This document shows, in pieces, positions 32,596 through 47,000 of a stretch of 64,000 nt of DNA; the first letter of the stretch is position 1, and each line of letters opens with the position of its first letter. A program made the translations under genes and the position numbers. The stretch lies in contig NC_084601.1 in the NCBI RefSeq assembly GCF_033807715.1, forward strand, positions 19,088,690-19,152,689, read 5' to 3'. The stretch is from Cololabis saira. Lineage: Eukaryota > Chordata > Actinopteri > Beloniformes > Belonidae. Under the pieces are notes generated by a model. It worked only from the letters and a program-made list of their open reading frames with translations. It ran no database searches and was not told the DNA's origin.

Positions 32596-32608
32596 CCACC
32601 AGATGGCG
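32596..32608 (+). promoter_or_regulatory. CTCF-like motif upstream of mturn
   Basis: CCACCAGATGGCG, a strong match to the CTCF core, about 1.4 kb upstream of the mturn start and between the divergent mturn and sh3bp5 promoters. Confidence 0.4.
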
Positions 32609-32696
32609 AGTGGAGCCGCTGAAAGATGCCGAGTGGGAGCAACAGCAAGTTGGCGAAAGTTAATCTGAATCTGGAAATGGTTCTCTTCGAAATAAG

Positions 32697-32756
32697 AGGA
32701 TGGATGGATGGATGGATGGATGGACGGACGGACGGATGGATGGATGGATGGATGGA
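32697..32756 (+). repeat. (GATG/GACG)n microsatellite
   Basis: About 15 tetranucleotide units, GGAT with a central GGAC block. Confidence 0.95.
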
Positions 32757-33039
32757 TCAATAGATAAATATACATCCACAGTGACTGTGCTGTTCTATTG
32801 GTCAATTTACATTGGTTTTCTGATGGTTATAGATAACAGTAAATCCAGTCTTTCATAAATACATTTTTTAATTGGTTAACATATTTGATTATTTGGAACT
32901 TAAATGTGGTTTGCTTAACTCCTGTTGTTATTGTTTTCATAGTCAATCCTGCAGCATTTGCGTAGGCTATGCAACGGATGTACTGGGTGGACTCTGGCCA
33001 TAATGGGAGTGGTTATAATGCTTAGATGAAACATGAAAT

Positions 33040-34300
33040 ACACAGTTTCAGTTTTTGCAGAGAAGTGGTTTCCGATGGATATTTTGTTGATAAAGTTGAC
33101 ACATTCAAATATCTTGGACTTTGGATTGACCCGGAATTTACCTTTAAACTTCACATTGATTAATTAAAAAAGGCTGTCTTGCTTAATTTACCGTTCAATC
33201 AACTGTTTCACACTTCCTGTCAGAAAAAGGTTAAATTTTTAACTCATATTACCACTTGTTGATTATGCAGATAGTGTTTATCAAAATACTCCAGATACCC
33301 ATTTTAAACCTCTGACTGTATTATTTAATTCATTATGTAGATTTGTGTTACGTTGTCCTTTCAGAACACATCATTGTTTTATGTTTGATTCATTGAAAGG
33401 AGCTTGAGGCTCCTTTTAAGAAATGAGACTCTCTAGCGCCACCCTTCACCACGACGGCCGTTGGGGGTACTGCATCCAACAGTGAAGCCGGCACGGGAGA
33501 ACGGGGAGAACGCACATGCAGCGTCATGTGACGTCACATCCGCAGCCCAGCGCGGGAAATTCGGGACCGAATTGCAGCACATTTTGCAGCACACAGCCTG
33601 TTCAAGGCAAAGGAGAGATACACTAGAGGGCTCATTCTTTTGGGTTTGGAACGCTTCATCTGACATTATTACTAGAAAACTTAAAATGTATACGGATTTT
33701 TTTCATAAATCTTGCCACAATCCGGCCTCAATCCTTTGAACTGGTTGCAACCCAAATCTAGACGGCAATTTCCCTGGCTTCAGTTCCTTTTTAAATCTGT
33801 TTATTTTCACTGTCCTCTATATTTAAAAGAACTCATAATTCCATATAACTCTCAGACATATGAATTTTCCTTTTTTCTTTGTTCCTAGAATTTCAAAAGA
33901 GGTTGGTAAAATATCATTTCATTTTAAAGCTCTTTTTGCATTCTATTACCTCTTTTCATTGTTTTAAGTTTTCATACTGTACTCTCATCTTAAAACAAAT
34001 TGCCTATGTTTTTAATTTATCTATGTATTTTCTGTCCTTTTTTTCTATTTATTTATTTATTTTTATTTATCTCTCTGTTATGTTATATTTATTTCATTGT
34101 TCCGGTTATTCAATTTTGTAACTAGACTTATGTGGGTGGGGTTGTGTGTGGGAGGGGGTGAGCAAGATGTCCGTGTTTGTTTTATGTCATGTATGTCTAT
34201 ACTGTAATGTGATATATTGTAATGTTGCATATTTTCTTGGGACCCCCTTGAAAATGAGATGGCACATCTCAAGGGGCTATCCTTTAATAAATTCTGAACT
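33040..34300 (+). mobile_element. L2/CR1-type LINE 3' part, interrupted by a short DNA element
   Basis: RT-type text (VDKVDTFKYLGLWIDPEFTF, LVDYADSVYQNTPDTHFKPL, RFVLRCPFRTHHCFMFDSL) continues after the insertion as NWLQPKSRRQFPWLQFLFKS. It ends with a 3' UTR holding the GGGACCCCCTTGAAAATGAG and CATCTCAAGGGGCTATCC complementary pair and AATAAATTCTGA. Frames are broken. Confidence 0.75.
33398..33735. mobile_element. 338-bp MITE-like insertion with 5-bp TTGAA duplication
   Basis: TTGAA at 33393-33397 and 33736-33740 flank the element. The ends read AGGAGCTTGAGGC and, inverted, AGGATTGAGGCC. Removing it with one TTGAA restores the host LINE frame (FDSL to NWLQ). The interior is GC-rich with CACATGCAGCGTCATGTGAC near the middle. 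Confidence 0.65.
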
Positions 34301-34439
34301 GTTGTCTTCAATGGAACCGACCTCCAGATTTTAACGAGATAAGTGACTTGAGTCGCGCTACAGTTGATACTCGAGGCTTTTATTTTGACAGTCCACTCCA
34401 GAAGTAGTGCCAGTGATCATTGAATGTTGCTCTATGCGC

Positions 34440-34700
34440 TCTTCTACCACAGTTCGTCCGCTGCGGATCCTTGAGGTTAAATGTTCCTTTGCTGAATGTT
34501 TAGGATACCCCGCGGTAGTGCGTGAGGCGATGCAGGCACTTCTGCTTCTTTCCACAAACTTAATCCTGTGAAAGTGTTGACCATGGTCTGGGCTGTGCGT
34601 AAAGGTTAGAGAGGGCGGACCACTGCGCGCAGCACCCGGGGGGCGAGCCGAAATACACTCAAGACCCTTCTTTTGACTAAAGTCACCAAATATTCGGAGG
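34440..34700 (+). promoter_or_regulatory. sh3bp5 5' UTR / promoter region
   Basis: GC-rich sequence preceding the sh3bp5 ATG; an in-frame TGA at 34674-34676 fixes 34701 as the first usable start. Confidence 0.45.
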
Positions 34701-34778
34701 ATGGAACAAAATGGGAATAAGTGTGAGGACAACTCTGAGTGTGCAGAGGAAGAAGAAGAGGTGGATCCCAGAATCCAG
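34701..34778 (+). CDS. sh3bp5: sh3bp5 coding exon 1
   Basis: 26 codons, MEQNGNKCEDNSECAEEEEE then VDPRIQ; donor gtgaga. Shorter acidic N-terminus than human. Confidence 0.92.
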
Positions 34779-34877
34779 GTGAGATGTTCCAGATGTGACA
34801 CACATACAAATAATACAACTGTCCAACTGTCATTATGTGTAGGATATTGGTTACGCACCGAATGTATACAGTACCAA

Positions 34878-34966
<89 letters not shown>

Positions 34967-35001
34967 TATATATAAAGTTTTTCCCCCCCTACTGCACATA
35001 T

Positions 35002-35054
<53 letters not shown>

Positions 35055-38000
35055 AGACCACATGCTCAGTAATTTAGTAAACTGAAGTCACACAGTCCAG
35101 ATACACAATCTGATTTAACATTCCTCCTTCATCTCTTTGTCTTCCCATGCCTGTCATGTTTTCTGTAAACAGGGAGAGCTGGAGAAGTTGAACCAGTCTA
35201 CAGATGACATCAACCGCTGGGAGAGTGAGCTGGAGGTAAAGACAATGCCACAACACTGTGATCACTATCATCGCTGCACCCCCTCCTCTGCTATGGGGTA
35301 AACACTTTCAGCTGAAGCAAAGCAGCCCTTGAGCCTCCGTTTGCAGTCTTGTAACTACTTTCTTTCTTTCTTTTTTTTCTAAACTCAAACAAAGTGAGAA
35401 GTCCTTTTTGGTTCTTGCTGTTTCTAATGTGGTTTTGTGTATTTTTCCAGAGTATGCCTAGCAACAATGTGTTCACTTTACAGCAGTTCACAAGAAATTC
35501 CTCAAAAAGATGGAAATTTTGTAACGGCACAAGCTGCCTCTGAGGGGAAAAATGTGGAAAATCTGAGACAGGGAATGTTGCAAAATAATAGTGTGCTCTA
35601 TAAACACGGGGCCACAAGAGTCATAACTGTGGTTCCAGTGTTAAATTTAACATTGAAACAGCTCATTTGGAGAAAAATAACCATAGTGTTCTCATTGTTG
35701 CTAAACTGCATATTATATTAAGTACACAAATCGAAAGATTTTAAACCTCAAAGAGGGGGTTTGTATAAAACTCAATTGATCAATTTGGAGAAAGATTGTT
35801 AGTTTGTAGGAGTTTTTATTGTCTGCTATTGGGTCGGTGTTGGACAAATTCTTGAACGTTCCAGAGCCAAGCCACAGTGTTTCTCGTCCTGAAGCCAGGC
35901 TTCTTCTGTTTCTTATTAGAGCGACACTCGCATTCATACTTGAGCTGGAAAAAGCAGAAAACCTGATTGAAATAGAGAGCGAGAGGGTGGGATTGGTCTT
36001 GCTATTTGTCATTTATTCCTGTTTTCAAGTCGAGTATTATATAACTATGACACAATCCTGACAATTTTTATATGTATTTCTTGCTGTAACCTGCTCTTTA
36101 AACTACTTTGTCTTTTCTTTTGTTCTTTTATTAATTCGAACCGCCTGGACCATAATTGTAGAATAACACAGGCTTACGCAAAGAGAAAAAAGAGAAAAGG
36201 CGTGCATTAAAATGAATTCCCGAGCTGGAGAATGTGAAGTGGTACTGGCAGGCTGCAGGGAGTTTTACTGCAGTCTGGAGTTGATTAAGGACAAATTATA
36301 GAAGATGTAGAAAAATCTCAAGGCGTTGGGCCTCAAAACACTCCTTTTGTGACTGTGCCAGCACAATCTGAAAGTTCTCGTGCTCTGACGGAGACTTGAG
36401 ACGGGAACATCAACAAAGCTGCAGCGGTAACTCCTCAGTGCTGCATCACCATCTCAGCGCAGGAATGGGAAGTCATGATGTCACAGGAAGTGTGCTTCCT
36501 GCAGCACCCTGTCCCTTTTCCTTCGTCAGCCCTCTCGTTTACCGCTCCGTCAGTGCTACGAACCGGACACAGGTGCTGCTCTTCGAGCCCTTGTTCTGAA
36601 AATTACATCCGAAATAGACACGTAAATGTAATCCAGCACATCCATAAAAATAGGCGGCCCGACTCAATAAACATATCTATGAATAACAAGTGCGCCGTCC
36701 TGTTGCCACCCTGAAACCCACACAGGCCAACACACAGACTGAAGCCAGTGGCGTGTCTGCAGGGATGTGCAACGGTGGGGAGGACGAGCTCCCTGGAACC
36801 CTGAAGTAAAGTCCAGCAGAACCAAAATCAGTCTTAGTGGACCCAAACTGATTCTCCCCAACCCCGTCCTTATCCTAAACTCAGCTCACACCAAGCATTA
36901 ATGAATGATGAATACCGGTCTCAGCTGGGAGGTCGGGGTGACCCGTAGAAGAGCCCAACAAAGTAACAGACAGGTTATTCCTGCTTCATGACTGAAGAAT
37001 GGACCTTATCTGAGGTTGCTCAACCACACGGTTGGAGACGATGCTCAGCATGTTTGTGTCAGATCTATGTTCAGTAACAGATAACCTTGAATCACCTGAA
37101 TATTGCACTGACCTTTTAAATACAACAAAAAAACAACCAACAACCAAAAACATCTGCTATTTAACAAACTGCTTTTTTTTTATTGTCTCCAATCGGACTG
37201 CACATATTCCATTCTTTATACTTTATTCTCATGTTTACAGTCTCAGCATGATTTACTACTTTACTGTATTGCACATATCTTTCATACTGAATATATCCTT
37301 TCATAGTTTGTCACAGTTTACAAAACTGCTGCTCACTTTGCACACACTATTCCTCATTATTTTATACGACTGTACATTCCGCACTTTCTGCTTCTTTGCA
37401 CTTCTGGTTAGATACTAACTGCATTTCGTTGTCTCAGTACATGTACTCTGTGCAATGGCAATAAAGTTGAATCTAATCTAATATAATATAATCTAAAAAT
37501 AAGTGAAAGCTTGATTTAGAAGAGTTGCTTTGGATCCTTTCAGGGCCGGCAAGTTCGAATCTCAAATTTGATTCAGATGCCCGTCCTGAGTGTGTTGCGG
37601 GATGATGGGTGAAACCGGAGAGGAAGAACTTCCGTTTAACAGGAAGTCACTTCTAGCACAACCTGGATCCGATTTTGTGGATCCAAACCTTCTCTGTCAA
37701 ACCAGAACAGCAAAAATGACATTTTGTGTCATTATCTTAACCTTTGTGTCTCATGAAGAACACTGGTCCCAACTGCGTGGTGTCGGTATTGGAAAAGATC
37801 CAAGTGAAGGAACAAAAAGAAGAACACACGCGTATTCTTACAGTGCTGTACTATTACTGAGACGTCCTCACTTCCTGACCTAAGAATGTATTTAAGATTG
37901 CTCAACCGCACAGATGGCAAAAACACTTGATGGAGCGAAGGAAACATGTCCCAGATCCTGCACAGCTGGGATTGCTTTTAGGTTGGAGTTCATGTGTCCT

Positions 38001-41000
38001 TGACGGCATGTGCAGCAACCGGCGCACCTGAGATTCTCCCTGTCATATTTCTACCTTCCTCACTGCACATTTGCTTGCGTGCAGGACTTCCGGCAGAGGT
38101 TTCGCGCGGTGCTGGCGGAGGCCACGGTGAAGCTGGACGAGCTGGTGAAGAAGATCGGACGAGCCGTGGACGACTCCAAACCCTACTGGGAATCCCGCAA
38201 AGTGGCCAAAAAGGTAGACACATTCAGACACAGAAACACAGATAAGCTGGAGGGAGTGTGAGGACGTGCTGCAAATTAGAAATGAGAAGTTTAAAGAGCT
38301 CTGCTTGTATCTGCTTAAAGGAGGCCGTCATGTGATGTTTATTTTTAAACTCTGCCTCACCTCTCCTTCCCCAGCTACTGTCACAAACACACCACCTCTG
38401 TGTTGATACGCTTATTGCATATTTCTCGTTCTGATTCTTTCTGGATTCTGAGTGATTTCATGCTTTCTGCCCCGCTGCAGAGAGCTCACCGATGTGAACT
38501 ACATCTGCAGCGCAGAGTCGTGTTTTAGCTCCTTGCTTCAGTCTGATTGGATAATAACCAAAATGTTGCGATTTGAGAAGCTTAGGAGCTTAGGAGTCAT
38601 AACTTCAGAAGGCCGACGTTTGTGTGTCAGAGCCGTGCTGAAATAGACTCGAGTATCTATGTGTGTGACTGTGTCTCATGTTGCAGTTTGCTAAAGTCGC
38701 TGCTCCACTTTTGACGGCAGGAGATTACCGGGGCCGCTTTCAATTTCGATGGGAACTGTCTGTATGTTTGAATAGACCAAAACTAATGATCAGGGGGGCG
38801 GAGGAGGCCTTGGGTTGAACTGGCAAATTGTCTGGATATGATTTATGGATGGGTATTTAATATTTAAGGGATGACCTATTTTGAAGGGATTCAGAATTGC
38901 CCTCACTGACCCTCCAGCAGAAACACAAATGTTCCCCCCTCCCCAAATGCATCAGCCAGACTCATCCCCCACAGCCCCCCATGTTTTCCACTCTGCATTC
39001 CAACAGTCTGGGGGTGCGCGATGCAGGAATGTGCCTCCACTGCCCTATCTTTTGTCCTTTTCACCCGGCGTTCTCTTCTGCCTCGCTGCCTGCCTGCCTG
39101 TCTGTCTGTCTGGATATCTGTGCCCCGCCCTCACCCGCCAGCTCTCTTCACCCCCACCGTCACCCTCCGTCTCGCACCTTCAGAAGCTGCATGTACTGTA
39201 GGGAGGTTTTCTCGAGTCGAGGGCACCAGACTGGAAGATCTGAGCCAAAGCAAGTCACTTGGCTGGTGACGAACACGTCAGCGACACGCTTCAGTGGGAG
39301 GAAATTATCAATGGTCACGAGGTGACGGCGTGTTACGGCATTTCAGATAAGACCATGGTTCTGGATATTTCTGAGCAGCACGTAATGTGGGCTCCAACCA
39401 CGACTTAAAGTCAATTCACTTGTAACAAATCTCCTCACACACACGCTGCCTGAAGCTCAGCAGGCGTCGTGTCACAAAAATATAGTCTAATTGTGTCCTC
39501 TGGGTTTTATGCAACTGACTCACCGGGGTGTCACATAAGTATTATCCTGCAGCTCTGCATAGAAATACTGCTGAGGAGGAAGTCCTGGAAGTTTGGGGAA
39601 CTGTCACGTCCACCTTGACATACCGACAACAGAAATGGGTAGTACTTTAAAAGACTCAGTTCCTTCTTCGGTTTCTGTTTTGTGTTTCCACCCCATCAAA
39701 TATCCATCACCCCCCTTCTGTCTTCCTTGGATCCAGAGCGGATCCTTGTAACGGCTGATAAATGGGTCACGATGCGCGACTAAAGGGCAAGGATTAATTC
39801 CTGAGTTTCTCGGATGGTTGTGTTGCCTGTCTTTGATCTTTGCACCTTTCCAAAGAAGCCTAATCAAACCTGAAGAGCATTATTAACCACCCAGGTGTCA
39901 AAAATAGGAAAACTGTCTCAGGGAATGGCAGCTTTTTATATTTTGTCTGAGACGATGCATCTCTGCCCGCGTCTCGGTTACAATGGTGCCTTAGAGAGTC
40001 CTCGTCTTGGCCTTTGGTCTCACGTTACATTCAAACGCGAGCATCAGAAATCAATTCCACCTCAGAACCAGTTACAAATTTCATGAATAATCAGAACTAG
40101 GCCTGTGTTGAAAAAATCGGTTTTCTGATTCTAAATCAATTCTCATATTAATTCCTAAAAATTGATTCGTATGCCTAAAGATCTTCTTTTTTTTCGTCAT
40201 TACATAACTTTTGGTATTTTTTTTGTTTATGCCCAAAAAAGGAATGTTTCGTTGGACACAAGAATAACTTGTGCCATGTTTTTGCCTTTAAATATGTTTA
40301 GAGGTTGTAATTGCACAATCTGTCTATATTTCATTACTTTATATACTGTCTTGGGGTTATATTAGCCTCAAATGCTAAAAACCAAATTCTCAAAAATTAA
40401 AAAATTAAAAAGACCGAAAATGGAAAAAATAAAAACGGAATGTGGTTAAAAATAAAACTGATTTCATACTGAATACTTATAATACTGAATACTTTCATTC
40501 TATTTGCTGCTCTGGATCTGTTTGGTAATTCTGTTCCACACGATATTTCTAAAAGCAGTTCTATCAGCATTCTGGGAGGTGATTGGTCCTTACAGCATCA
40601 TTAGCTGCAAATACTTGCTGTTGAATCTCAATATAATACTACTATTAATATGTTGCATAATTACACAGTAATATAATTCATGCACCAGCTCAAAAAACAG
40701 TTTTAATAAAACTAACCCAAATCGATATCGGAATCAAATCGAATCGGATCGAATCAAATCGTGATAATCGATTCTGAATCTTAAGAATCGGAATTGAATT
40801 GATTCTTGAGATTTGAATCAATCCCCAGCCCTGATCAGAACCGTATACACCTCTAAACTTATCGGTTTCATCATCAGTGCTGGTGAGTGCAAGGCAGATC
40901 AAGATAAGACAGTTATATGGACATTTATTTATTTATTTTTTTTTTTTTTTATCCCTGATTTTTTACCCATTTCATCACCCAGTGCTCATACCTAGACAGT

Positions 41001-44000
41001 CCTTGGCATTGTTCCCCTCTGCCAACCCAAGGAGGGCCCTACACTGAGCTCAGGTCTCCTTATTATATGGACATTTATAAGTTACCACTGTCAGAGTTGT
41101 GTAGTTAAAGCTGAAGAAGACGATGGTACTTGTTACTGACCTGTTGTTTTTTATGAAATTTGATAATAAATCAGTTCTGTTGAGGTCAAAACCTATGTAA
41201 ACATACTTGTCTCCTCACTGAAACTCAAGAATTGGATTTATAAGCAGAATTGATAACGTTGTTGTACTCAATGGAGTTTTATCAGTTCTCATTCCTGTAT
41301 TACATCATCTATTGAGGTTTCCCCAACAGGCAACGCGTTTTTTGCACGTTTCAGTAGCAAAGGAGCTTTGTCAGAACTTTTGTTCTTGTTGTTTACAGTT
41401 AGAATTGTTTTTGGGGGAAAAAAGGCCACGATAAGCACTCTCTGTGCTGCTGGTTCGGCATGGAGCTTTTTTTCTTCTTCTTACATCACCAACTAGCTGG
41501 TTAAAGCAAAAACGCACAGTCTGCTGTTTCCCACACGAGGTGATTGAAAACATAGAGTTGGAATCCAGTTCTCTTTTTTCTAGCTTTGAGACAAAGAAAA
41601 AGAGCTTTGAATGAAGGTTTAGATGATCATTTTCTGGTTATTTTCTAGGCAGATATTGAAAATTGAAACTTCAGATAAAACTTCAGATATAAACAACACA
41701 CGTTCATTTAGTTTTAACAATGATCTGTTGAAAAAACTCTGGCACAGAAATGTAAACCTCATGAGCAAGTTTGTTTCTCTGGTAGCGTTCATTCAACGCA
41801 GACCGACAGTACAGTTAAAACAGGACAACGTGGCGTATTTGTTTTCACATATTAGTATATATTTCATATATTCCTTTAATACCTTTCTACAATTAGAATT
41901 GTTTCTTATATGTTAAATAAATTGTCATTATACTTTGATTTATAAATAACAAGCAAGCCAGATTTTTCTGATAATTTTTATCCCATACAAGGAAATCTGA
42001 TCAGTTATTGTGACTGCTTAAACATCAGCATTCAGTCTGACCTTTGACCCGTTCTTCTTCTTGGAGTTGAGCAAGTGGGCCCAGAAATGTCCGGGGGATC
42101 ACAATAATCCTCTAAGTGACAGCGAATGTGGGGAAGAAGAGCCCACTGACATCACGTCATATCAGCAGAGAGACAAAGCTTGTGTTTGTCCGCCGGATCA
42201 AGGCGCGCTTGTCTTGGATGAGTGTGGACGCAACAGCAAATCTACTTAGTCCTTCTCAAGATGTCAGATGGCATCAAGCGTGGCTCCTCCGGATGAAATG
42301 TAGGTCAGAAGTTCCAAACACACACACTAGGACAACTTCGCCAACACAGGGATTTGGAGTGGTCGGAGGCTGTCATCATGTTATAGCTTGAGATAAAAGC
42401 CATCGTCAGTTTTAATTGCTTCTTTCTGAGAGCCACTTTCCCTCTCTGTGTTCTGTTTCATCTTGTGGATGTAAAATCCACAAAATCGCATATCACATGT
42501 CAACACCAAAGGAAGTGATCTCTCACGGAGGTGACAGCTTTTGAACTGCCTGACATGCCAGGATTTTCTTTCCTCGTGAATCTAAATCCTCATGAAAATT
42601 CCTCCTCAGTGGTTTGTGTTGTGGGCGCTTCACATTTTACGGTTCATTTTTGAAGCAGACGGGGAATAGGACCTTAAACAGGGGAGGTGCATCTCTGTGG
42701 TACTCCCATGAAGATGATGTAATATGATGCACTGCAAAAACAAATTCCTAAGAATGTTTTTAAAAGAGTAAGCCTTGTTTCAACATTTTAGTTTAGTTTA
42801 GTTTATTGTTTTGCACAGTTTTTAAAAATATACAGGAAATATCAATGATAAACACTATACGGTGCAGGAAGAGGCAAAAAACCCAATGGGCTTATTTGAA
42901 GCCTCCACCGAAGATATTAAAATTTCATGTCAAGATTAACATACAAAAAACAGAAAGTATAACTACACAAAAGTGATGGCAAACTAATAATGCAATATAT
43001 AAATAATAAAGAATAAAGACAAAAAATAAGTGTGTGTGAGTGTGCATGGGATATTGTTTTTACAACTTATATTGTATTGATTCCTGAGCAAATAAGACTG
43101 TACATGTCACTATGAGTGAAACACAGAAAAAACAAAAAGAACATGGATACATAAACAACAATACATTGGGAAAACAGTTACAAAATTATCCGAAGACTAT
43201 TTCAGCCCTTTCAAGCCCAAGGTTTTGTTAAAGAAGGACCTTAACCCCATAATCTCTTATTCAAGAGCAGTATGGAGGGAAGTACATAAGATGTGTGGCG
43301 TGTCACACCCGCGACAATGGTATGCATTACTCTGGCACAACCCTGCTGTCCTGATTGATTAGAAACCAGGATATTGGAAACAATGGCGGGCCATATTATT
43401 TGCAGTTAAGAGATTATTAGTTAGGGCCAATTTACACAACAGAAAAACCCAGAGAGAGACCTTTTTGGAGTCATGGGGGTGATGCATACAGCAGCTAGAT
43501 TTTACAATATATTTAACTCTCTGAAAAAGTATGTTTGTGATCATTTATGGATTATTTTGCAGGAGGATCTTGGTTGCAAAATTAGCAAGGAGAGTTGAAA
43601 CAAGATACTTCATGATTCAGACAAATAGCTATATGACAGAGGCCAGGGGGAAATGTGTTCAGCACGAAATGTTTCACAGGTTTTATGTTACCTCATCGAA
43701 ACTCCACAGGATGATTATTAGCTCCAACAATTTGTGCTGGAAATGTCAGTCAAAAGCAGTGGGTAAGAAGTACATCCTTTCTGAGAAAAAGTACTAGCAT
43801 GCCTGAGTGAACGGTTGGACTTGACAAGGTTGTGTTTTTTAGGAGACCGGTCAGTACGGTCCACAACACCAGATAATGAATGCAAAGGTGATCGCAGCCT
43901 CCACAGTCATCCTCCCCACATGGACGAGCACATTACCTCCAGACTTGGTTAGATGGTTAGAAATCATGAAAAACCTTTGAAAAATCCTGGGGCAGTGGGG

Positions 44001-47000
44001 ATCTTTTGGGGAATAAGATTGTTATCCGCTTTTGAGGTGTTGCATGTGGTTTTTTATTTCAGGCTCTCTCTTTTCTTTTCATTTTGTTCAGTCTGATACC
44101 GTCTGTTAATGTTAGGTTTTATTCAAGATTAATAATAAAATAGAGAGGACTATTTTAGGCTATTTTGCTAGCTTTAAGAAATCTAGTCAGGAAGATTTTT
44201 GCTCACCCCGTTGGCAAAGATACTTTTCTTTAAAATAAGACAGTTTAGACTCAATTTATGTAATTTTAGGCTTATTTTTTTGCTGTGTGTTTAATTGTAT
44301 TTGTTCTACAAATGTCATTCTAGTTTTGAATAGCCCTAGTAAGCAATTTCATAGGTGTTTTTTCTCTCATTTTACACCATTGTCATAATTTCTGTGGTTG
44401 TTCATTGCATCATGGGCTCCAGTATGTGAACTAGACTGGTCAGTTGCATCCTGGGTATTTTGCCCTGTAGTACTGCACCATCCAGGTGTGGATTCCTGCT
44501 TCACATTTAAGAGGAAGTCTTCTAAAACAAGATACATGAGTATTAATTTGCATAATAAATGATCTTTAAGTGGATCATCGTTTTTCTTTAATGAGTCACT
44601 GAGTTCCGGTAATATTTTGAAGTTTAGTGGTATCGGATCTTCAGGTGGGTCTCTCGGTTTCCAGTCGGGTCTGAATGCCTCGTAACAGCTGGCTGCGTTT
44701 TTCTGAATTACAGGCTCGAGTTGAAGCCCAGCAAGCCACACAGGAATTCCAGAGGGCCGTGGAGATCCTGCGGGCAGCTAAGGAGACCATTGCTCTAGCT
44801 GAGGAGAGGCTTCTGGAGGAAGACACTCGCCAGTTTGACTCCGCCTGGCAGGAAATGCTCAACCATGCCACACAGAGAGTAAGTGCACAGTTGAACTCAA
44901 TCAAAACATTATACATAAGAAGTTCTAAGTAAACCTGCCCTCCTCGTTATTCCAGGTCATGGAGGCAGAGCAGGCCAGGATACGCAGTGAAGCTGAACAC
45001 AAGAAAACAGCAGCCAACTACAACTCCTGCATCAGCCACATGAAGCAGTTAGAGAAGAAGCTGAAGCGCTCCATCAACAAATCTAGGTCCGTGTCTGTCC
45101 TTCTAATCGCCAATAAGAGGAAATGATGCTTCGCCCTTCTTGGGCCTCTTCACATGGAAGGGTGTTTGTGTGTGAGAAAAAAGGGGCTACGTCTGTGTCA
45201 TCTGATACAGACCAGATGTTTCATGTGATGGTCGTGTAGTGTTGGGGTGTGCTTCCTTTATGAGAGCCAAGGAATGTGACTGCTCACAGAGGAGTATTTT
45301 TCCTCTAACAGTTTCTCCAGTGCACGGGCAAAGTTTCTCCCCCACCCCACCTTTTTCAATTTTTCTTCTCTTTTTCCCCCTGCAGACCCTATTTTGAACT
45401 GAAAACCAAATACTATCTACAACTTGAGGTATGTATGTGTAAAAAGCAGCTGTGGTTTCTAGATTTTTTGCCGTGTCGATCATAAAGGTTCAGTTTGTGT
45501 TTTCGTTTTCATGTGGACAATTTAATTGAGCTCATGGCATTCAAAATTAATTTAAATGTATTTAGCAAATTTGCATGCTCAGGGGAGATCGTGGCTCTCA
45601 AGAACCTCAAATTTAACATAAACCACCATAGTACAGGATGAAAGAGCTCTTAAAACAACCATAACACCCTGAGAGTGATGGCAACCCTGACTGTGTAAAT
45701 CTCCTAGCATGGAAATCTTATCAGTTTTCCTATATTTCCATACTTATATGAGCTATTTCGACACATTTATTTCCGTGTGTATGGATCGTTTGGTTCACAG
45801 CAACTGAAGCACCATGTGGATGAGCGTCAGGCCAAACTGATGGTTGCCAAGGCGGAATACCGCACAGCGTTACGCAACCTGGAGAGCATCTCGGAGGAGA
45901 TCCATGCAAGGCGGCGTTCCCTCACCATGGGAACCAGGGAACAAGGCGTTGGTGCAGAGGGAGACGATGGTAACGAGGATATCGCTGACTTCAAAATGGA
46001 GTCAGACGCGGTGTCAAGTGAGCACGAGTCATAATTAAAGATCATTTGTCATTCCATTCGTCGTTGCATTCATATGATTTTATTTTATTGTCGTAGTTGG
46101 TTTTGAGTTGCTGCATCTGTATGTTTGCATTTTTATTGTACAAATCTCTATGTGTGCATGTGTTGCAGTGGTGTCAGTATCAATTGACGAAGAGGGCAGT
46201 CAGAGCTCAGAGGAGGAGGCCGACACACACACCACCTCCTCACATCCAGCCACGGCGTCCTCGCCCTCATCTCTGCACTCACATCCTCCCACTTCTGCCT
46301 CCACCCCCCTCGACATGCCTCCCCTTTGCCATCCCTCCTCGTTCGACACCCCCTGCTCCTTCCTCAACTCGTCTCCTCCTTCCTCCACCCTGTCCTCCTC
46401 TTGTCCCGGTGGTCTGGAGTTGGCCAGCCCCTGTAGCTCTCACAGCCCAGACTCAGCGTGTGGTTCTGGGCACATCTCACCTCTCCTGGGTCCTCGCAGC
46501 CAGTGCAGTGGAGCTTCCTCTCCAGACTGCGAACAGGAGAGAGGTGTGTGTGTCAGGCTGACTTGTGACATCATCTGTGCAGAAAATGTTCAAAGAAATC
46601 ATTTAACTGAATTACTATTATTATCAGACCCTTTCTTAAACATTCAAAGTAAACAGTTCTCCCTAATGACTTAAGACAAACCAGTCAGATTTAGAGGTGA
46701 ATTTCTTGATTTTTCAAGTGTTAAATTATCACATCTTATCCCCTTTTCTAAGATTTTAGCAATTTTCAGGCGTCATTAAATGCCTGATACAAACTTTGGT
46801 CAAAGGAGGCAGGAGAGGAGACAGTAGAAAAGCACCTTTTTTGACCACAGGTTTACACCTCTGTCCGTAGCAGCTGGTTTTCAGAGGGTGAAGGGAGCTA
46901 CTCCCCCTACATGTTCTTCTGTGGACTGTACGTGTGCATGTACGTGTGCATGTACGTGTACCTGTGGTGCTTCTCGCTTCAGTGCTGCAGTAAATGCAGC

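Noticed and set aside
34358..35053. 231-aa minus-strand open frame through the TA/CA repeats
   Set aside because: It is mostly translated microsatellite (VCVCV and IYIYI) and antisense to sh3bp5 exon 1.
42061..42391. Overlapping open frames of 62 and 91 aa in sh3bp5 intron 3
   Set aside because: No similarity recognised, no splice-site fit with the surrounding gene.
46097..46561. 154-aa Pro/Arg-rich plus-strand frame
   Set aside because: Out-of-frame reading of sh3bp5 exon 8, whose true frame joins both neighbours in phase.
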